From assembly GCA_032622095.1 (NCBI GenBank), contig CP136069.1, positions 47,342,194 through 47,406,193 of the forward strand: DNA of 64,000 bases. Reading direction: 5' to 3'. A program made the translations under genes and the position numbers. Below the pieces are notes generated by a model. The model did no database searches. It worked only from the letters and a program-made list of their open reading frames with translations, and was not told the DNA's origin. The stretch comes from Siphonodentalium dalli (lineage: Eukaryota; Mollusca; Scaphopoda; Gadilida; Siphonodentaliidae). How positions within the stretch are numbered: position 1 is the stretch's first letter; each line of letters starts with the position of its first letter. This document shows, piece by piece, positions 59,596-64,000 of this stretch.

Positions 59596-59850
59596 ACACT
59601 GTCACTACACTCATACGTGACAAAGGATGCCACATAACTGATGTAAAAGACATTGTCACTACAATATACGTGATGAGAGAAGACGCGGCAGATACTGGTG
59701 AAAAAGTCACTACACTCATACGTGACAAGAAAAGGCGCCACAGAAACTGGTGGAAAAAGCATTGTCACTACTCGCATACGTGACGATGGAAGCCGCCGCA
59801 GAAACTGGTGAAACATACATTGTATTGTCACTACACTCATATCTGACGAG
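59596..59850 (+). repeat. GTCACTACACTCATACGTGAC tandem repeat
   Basis: Five units spaced 51-63 bp (starts at about 59601, 59655, 59706, 59764, 59827). Each has a GTCAC...GTGAC inverted motif and a GAAGACGCCGCAGAAACTGG-like spacer. The first three spacings are multiples of 3 or nearly so, and the frame from 59460 reads VTTLIRDK repeatedly for 107 codons. It could be a relic coding repeat but I cannot assign a protein. Confidence 0.75.
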
Positions 59851-60230
59851 AAGACGCCTCCGAAACCGATTAAAAAGATAAAGACGATGATATCACCATA
59901 ATAATCCGACTCATATATATGCAGAAGATGAAGAAGATAAAGACGATGATGCCACCAAAAAAATGTGACACATGCACATATAACGAAGAAAAAGGCGATG
60001 ACGGATCCGATATCAATGATAAATCTAAACACGAACACTTCTGTAATGCATCTATGAAGATGTGTGATGTTCCGAGGACATCAATGATCATCAATGACAT
60101 CGGTTCCGATGCGAAATATATCAATCTTTACATTAAACATATTTTATTGTAAATCTATTTACCACGGGATAGAGGTATTCGGTTTAACGACTTACAATGT
60201 CCCACTCCCAAATACATCTTATATCTATAT

Positions 60231-61375
60231 TTGCGAATGTCTGTCTCTCTGTCTGTCTGTGTTCTATTGAAATTTACACGGGAACATCTAGATGATACCA
60301 AAGGGATCTACTATGGGTAACTTTTTACGAGAAAGATATTGATGCGGGTTAGAATTTTCGCCAATTGCCACGAAACTTACATATAATCATCCACATGATA
60401 TGAAGAATCTAATTTTGTTGTTTAAATATGTCAATAGTGGCGTCGTCGTTCGAGTCAGGGATACACGGAAGGGGAGATGGGCACATAAATTTATAAAACT
60501 AATTTTAGCGCCGATTTCCACCAAATTGATATATATCCTTCTTCATGATACAAGGAATCCAATTGTGCGATTAAAGACGCCAAATTGGTGTCGTTTGCAT
60601 GAGAGATTGGGGGTGGGCACTAAATTTGATAAGAATGAGTTTAGTCGCCGATTGCCACCACACTTATACAAAAGCATCCCCATGGTATGAGGAGTCTAAT
60701 GGTGTGGCTTAAATCTGTCAAAGTGGCCTCATTCGAGTCAGGGAGATCGAGGGGCACCAAAATTGATACACGTTCTTTCTCCATGATACGAGGAATCTAA
60801 TCATGTGATTTAAAGACGCCATATTGGTGCTATTTTGGTGAGAGATGGGGGGGGGAGTGGTTTTTCACCAAATTTGATAACAATTTGTTTAGTCGCCAAT
60901 TAGCACTAAACTTAATCATCTCCATCATATCATACCAGGAGTGTAATTTTGTGGTCTAAGGATGTCACAAGTGGGGCAATTCGAGTCAGTGGTGCATAGA
61001 GGTGAGAGGGACACAAAATATTATAACAATATGTTTACCGCCGATGTCCACCAGATTGATACATATTCTTCTCCGTGATACGAGGAATCTAATCGCGTGG
61101 TGCCGTTTGGGTGAGAGATATGGGGACCTTAAATTTGATACGAATTTGTATACTCGCCATTTTTCACCAATTTTATATATATGCATCTCCATAATGAGTC
61201 TAAGTGTGTGGTTTAATGGTGACAAAAGTGGCACGTGTTGAGTCCGAGATAGGGACGGGAGGGTCACCAAAACTGATAACAAATATTTTTAGTACCAATT
61301 ACCATTAAATTCATACACAAGGAATCAAATCGTGCTCTTTGTCTTTCTGTCTGTCTGTATGTGTTCTATTGCATT
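60231..61375 (+). repeat. Tandem repeat family 4 framed by (TGTC)n
   Basis: Seven or eight diverged units of about 100-150 bp (ATGATACGAGGAATCTAAT; CGCCGATTTCCACCAAATTG; GTGAGAGAT.GGGGG). On each side lies a TGTC microsatellite followed by GTGTTCTATTG (60240-60265 and 61340-61372). The whole resembles a unit that starts with a tetranucleotide tract. Confidence 0.75.
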
Positions 61376-62820
61376 ATTTCGGTCCTTGTCAATCGTTCCC
61401 GTACTCGATTTTTCTCACAAACTGGTATATATCGGATGGAGGAGTAAGGCGTTCTGGTGTCGCCGGTGAGGGATATTTTCGAAAAACTTACTTCCCAAGG
61501 CCGGAAAATTGGCATTTTTAAAATCGCTGCAACAAAAGGTTTGCTCAAAGCGGATTTTAGTGGAAGTTGGATATGTTATAGAGAAGATATTCCTGCTTCA
61601 TTATACATTTATTCCGGATAGATCTATAGTTTCTGGTTTAACGACCATTCTAGTTTTTGTCAAGTTTTGAATTCATTGAATTCTCTATGTTACACCTTTC
61701 TGTTCTGATAAGTTCATAGTATACTACCAATAATTCTTGTGACAAAAGCGAAGTATTCGTATTTCGTCACTTGATCGGAGGCAACTATGACTACTATTTT
61801 AAAACACGGACAGTGTGATCTGCACTGTATATTAACCAGCATCCTATGCATATGTCGCATAATATAGCAGTGTATTTTGAAAGGTTTGATGTTGGAAATA
61901 TAAAAATAAATGATTGGTCACATTCGTGATACTTCTGAGTACGTATATGTCGGCTTCTCGAAAAAGTCAGAGAACCAGTACATCCGTTCTAAATCCAATT
62001 TAACTGTTCAATTTCACATATATCAGACGATTCAATATACTCAGTAATGATCAAGGCTGTGTTATTTCTCCACTTCTGGTACCCGAAATTCCAGATTTAA
62101 CCGCTGTACGATACGCTGCTCTCCCTTGCTCTCTCGTGATACATATTAGAGACAAATTCGCAAATATCTTATCAAAGTTCATCTTGTACTCTGCAGCCAT
62201 CCGCCCACGCATTCTTGGAGCGTTTGTTTGCTCTAATAGGACTAGCTATTCAATTTTGCAAAAAAATGTAAATTTCATTCGATTTTATCAATTCTGGTGG
62301 CCATTTGGGACAGACATTCTACACAAGTATATGGGTTAAAGCCGAGAATTGTCTGTGTATATTTAAATGTGTTACTAATTTGGCATTAGCTGGTACACCT
62401 ACCACATGAAATCAGCATACCAACTGTCATCATGGACGCCATCGGAATAGAACATTTTGTTCAAGGCGGATTTAAGCGGATTTTGGATATTTGATTCAGA
62501 ACACTTTTCCGCACAAAATAAGATAAACAAAAACCTTCACTACAAATTACTTCCGGGTCTAAACCTCTGACGACCAGCATAGTTCCAAACATCTAATTAC
62601 AACAACAACATTCGAAATCCAATATAGCATATTTTTTGAAAATCAGATTGTAAAACACTCTTGTGTTTCTGCACGTAAGTGCAGAAAGTAAAATATTCAA
62701 CATGAATTTTACCAGGTATCGATTGTTCGTGCACTCATCAGGTGCATAGTTCGTCCGTACTGAAAAAATTGAATATTCAATAAGCTTGAAATGCAAATAT
62801 TGGTGCACGCGTTCTCGTCA
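61376..62820. other. Interval without a recognised gene
   Basis: Contains part of the start of family 4 (to about 61560) and AT-rich sequence. No coding similarity. Confidence 0.35.
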
Positions 62821-62828
62821 TTGAAGTG

Positions 62829-62836
62829 TATAAAAG
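62829..62836 (+). promoter_or_regulatory. TATA box of the 62.9-kb secreted-peptide gene
   Basis: TATAAAAG, 77 bp upstream of the ATG at 62906, followed by a likely initiator around 62857-62865 (CACATCC). Canonical sequence and spacing. Confidence 0.6.
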
Positions 62837-62905
62837 GACTCGACATGATATTCCGATCACATCCCTCAACCAGCTGCGCCTTCATTTGTTAACTACATTT
62901 AGAAG

Positions 62906-62948
62906 ATGAGTTATTTTGCTATCCTTCTGGTCTCAGTGCTGATAACAG
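62906..62948 (+). CDS. Putative secreted peptide, exon 1 (signal peptide)
   Basis: ATG at 62906 opens MSYFAILLVSVLIT, a short hydrophobic signal sequence, and ends at a good splice donor, ACAG|GTAAAG (62949). The exon leaves one base (G) to be completed by the next exon. A TATA box lies 77 bp upstream and the leader is about 45 nt. The layout (TATA, short leader, signal peptide ending at a phase-1 intron) is common for small secreted peptides. The protein family is not recognised. Confidence 0.5.
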
Positions 62949-63100
62949 GTAAAGTAAATTATCCCTAGTATCGTGCTAGTTATGTAATTTCACAGGCTGC
63001 AAAGAACCCGGTCAGACTTTTCACTAGAAAACCACACCCGATGTGTGTACGATATAGCTTCCAAAGAAGGACAATGTTTATTTTATTTATATTTTGTTAG

Positions 63101-63183
63101 CATATGGTGTATATTATCAGACAGCAGTATTCCAGACTGTCAATAAGCTTGGTTCGTATGATACATGCTCGGTGATTGGTTAG
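63101..63183 (+). CDS. Putative secreted peptide, exon 2
   Basis: An acceptor with a T-rich tract (TTTATATTTTGTTAG, ends 63100) joins in phase to exon 1 (G+CA gives Ala). The frame then reads AYGVYYQTAVFQTVNKLG, then SYDTCSVIG and stops at TAG 63181-63183. The total would be 41 residues with one Cys. The end of the exon is the first of three 27-bp repeats (63151-63231). The stop is TAG where the other units have TCG, and the frame would otherwise run to TGA at about 63244. The downstream half could be pseudogenised or use another exon; a secreted tyrosine-rich peptide is only a guess. Confidence 0.4.
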
Positions 63184-63231
63184 TATGATACATGCTCGGT
63201 GATTGGTTCGCATGATACATGCTCGGTGCAC
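63151..63231 (+). repeat. 27-bp tandem repeat, three copies, in frame
   Basis: GGTTCGTATGATACATGCTC then GGTGATT, three units. The unit length is nine codons, so each would encode G-S-(Y/H)-D-T-C-S-V-(I/H) in the peptide frame, except for TAG in unit 2. Confidence 0.9.
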
Positions 63232-64000
63232 ATGATTACGTGAGGCGACCTGACGTGACGAATCACTGCTGGGCATTCCAGCGCTGGTCGTCAGGTGGGA
63301 CCCCTTTCTCGACGTGTCATCCAACTATGGCTGTATCGTATATTATACACACATTGTTATTATTTTAATGTTCATTATCACCCCCGTGTACGTGGTATCG
63401 CCAAAACCGAGGGTATCGCCAAAACCGAGAATATGGGAAAGTCATTTTCACGTATATGATATGGGGATATGTTTGTTTCTCACCGTAATACAGACATCGA
63501 GCATCGTAAGTGTATGTCCACACGAAGCATGAGTATTTATCCACCAGTTGTCAATCAGTTTTCCCAGATCAGACCATTAATTTTGTTTTGGCGAATTTTT
63601 TCAATGGTGTTTTTGCTTTTGCTCACTCAAATTTTCGAGAACAACCATTCACTAGTATAGTTCCTGGACTTCCACGCTTCCAAAACAAATGCCGGTATAT
63701 AGTTGAATCTGTTAATGAAGCATATATAGGATTTAACAGAATTTAATAAATCCTTGTCGTTCTCAATATCCGCGCGATATGAAGGGACCACTGTCGGTCC
63801 AGAAAGATGCGAACGGCACAGATGAAAATGCGCCAAACGCCGAGTTTCTGTGCAGTAAATATGCGTATTACTTAAGGAGTTCTGATGAGTTTTCGAGTGT
63901 TTTTATGTGTATCTGAGACTGATCAATTGGACTGCGAATGTCAACTGAAATATGAATCCATAACATATTCGAAATAATGTGTGCATATTATATTATGAAT
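63232..64000. other. Interval to the window end, nothing firm
   Basis: A direct repeat GTATCGCCAAAACCGAG occurs twice at about 63393-63427. Short frames are unsupported; later exons of the 62.9-kb gene were not found. Confidence 0.4.

Noticed and set aside
59596-59850. CRISPR-like array of dyad repeats with spacers
   Set aside because: Repeats are imperfect and spacers resemble each other; the window is animal DNA and has no cas genes.

Overview
This window is animal nuclear DNA, most likely from a marine lophotrochozoan, perhaps a mollusc. The evidence is a spliced, nicotinic-type Cys-loop receptor gene, several CR1/L2/Jockey-type LINE fragments, a tRNA-derived SINE with an (AATC)n tail, many short inverted-repeat transposons, and tandem arrays ending in GACA/CATA microsatellites. 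The species assignment is inference. The DNA is AT-rich and gene-poor. I see no operons, rRNA, functional tRNA genes or CRISPR arrays.

Layout. 0-4 kb: two tandem-repeat families, the second a higher-order array (head + 122-bp cores + tail + microsatellite) that recurs at 56.0-57.4 kb. 7.2-10.2 kb: a 5'-truncated LINE interrupted by a 1.16-kb CACTA-like element. 14.3-15.2 kb: a related LINE end. 16.2-16.5 kb: a minus-strand relic of an invertebrate multicopy protein. 17.4-18.7 and 23.6-25.0 kb: a degenerate minisatellite of about 45 bp. 21.8-22.0 kb: a signal-peptide exon with a TATA box. 22-54 kb: seven intact and two decayed copies of MITEs carrying a 69-bp hairpin, with three different kinds of ends. 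28.2-32.1 kb: a 3.9-kb inverted repeat. 36.1-38.3 kb: a TIR-bounded segment with a GC-rich ORF island. 38.8-48.1 kb: the 3' part of a Cys-loop receptor gene on the minus strand, its 8.5-kb intron filled with MITE, LINE, SINE and minisatellite. 51.2-52.0 kb: a strand-asymmetric CGA/ACA repeat. 53-59 kb: paired direct and inverted repeats around the second satellite array. 59.6-61.3 kb: two more tandem arrays. 62.8-63.2 kb: TATA box, signal-peptide exon and a short second exon of a putative secreted peptide gene.

The host genes visible are the Cys-loop receptor (with an in-frame TGA where the family usually has Trp) and two putative secreted-peptide loci. They do not form a pathway. Most of the window is a layered record of repeats. 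The strongest observations are the modular hairpin MITEs, the datable nested insertions (CACTA-like in LINE; SINE in one of two paralogous copies), the large palindrome, and the higher-order satellite with an NRF-1-like palindrome in nearly every core.
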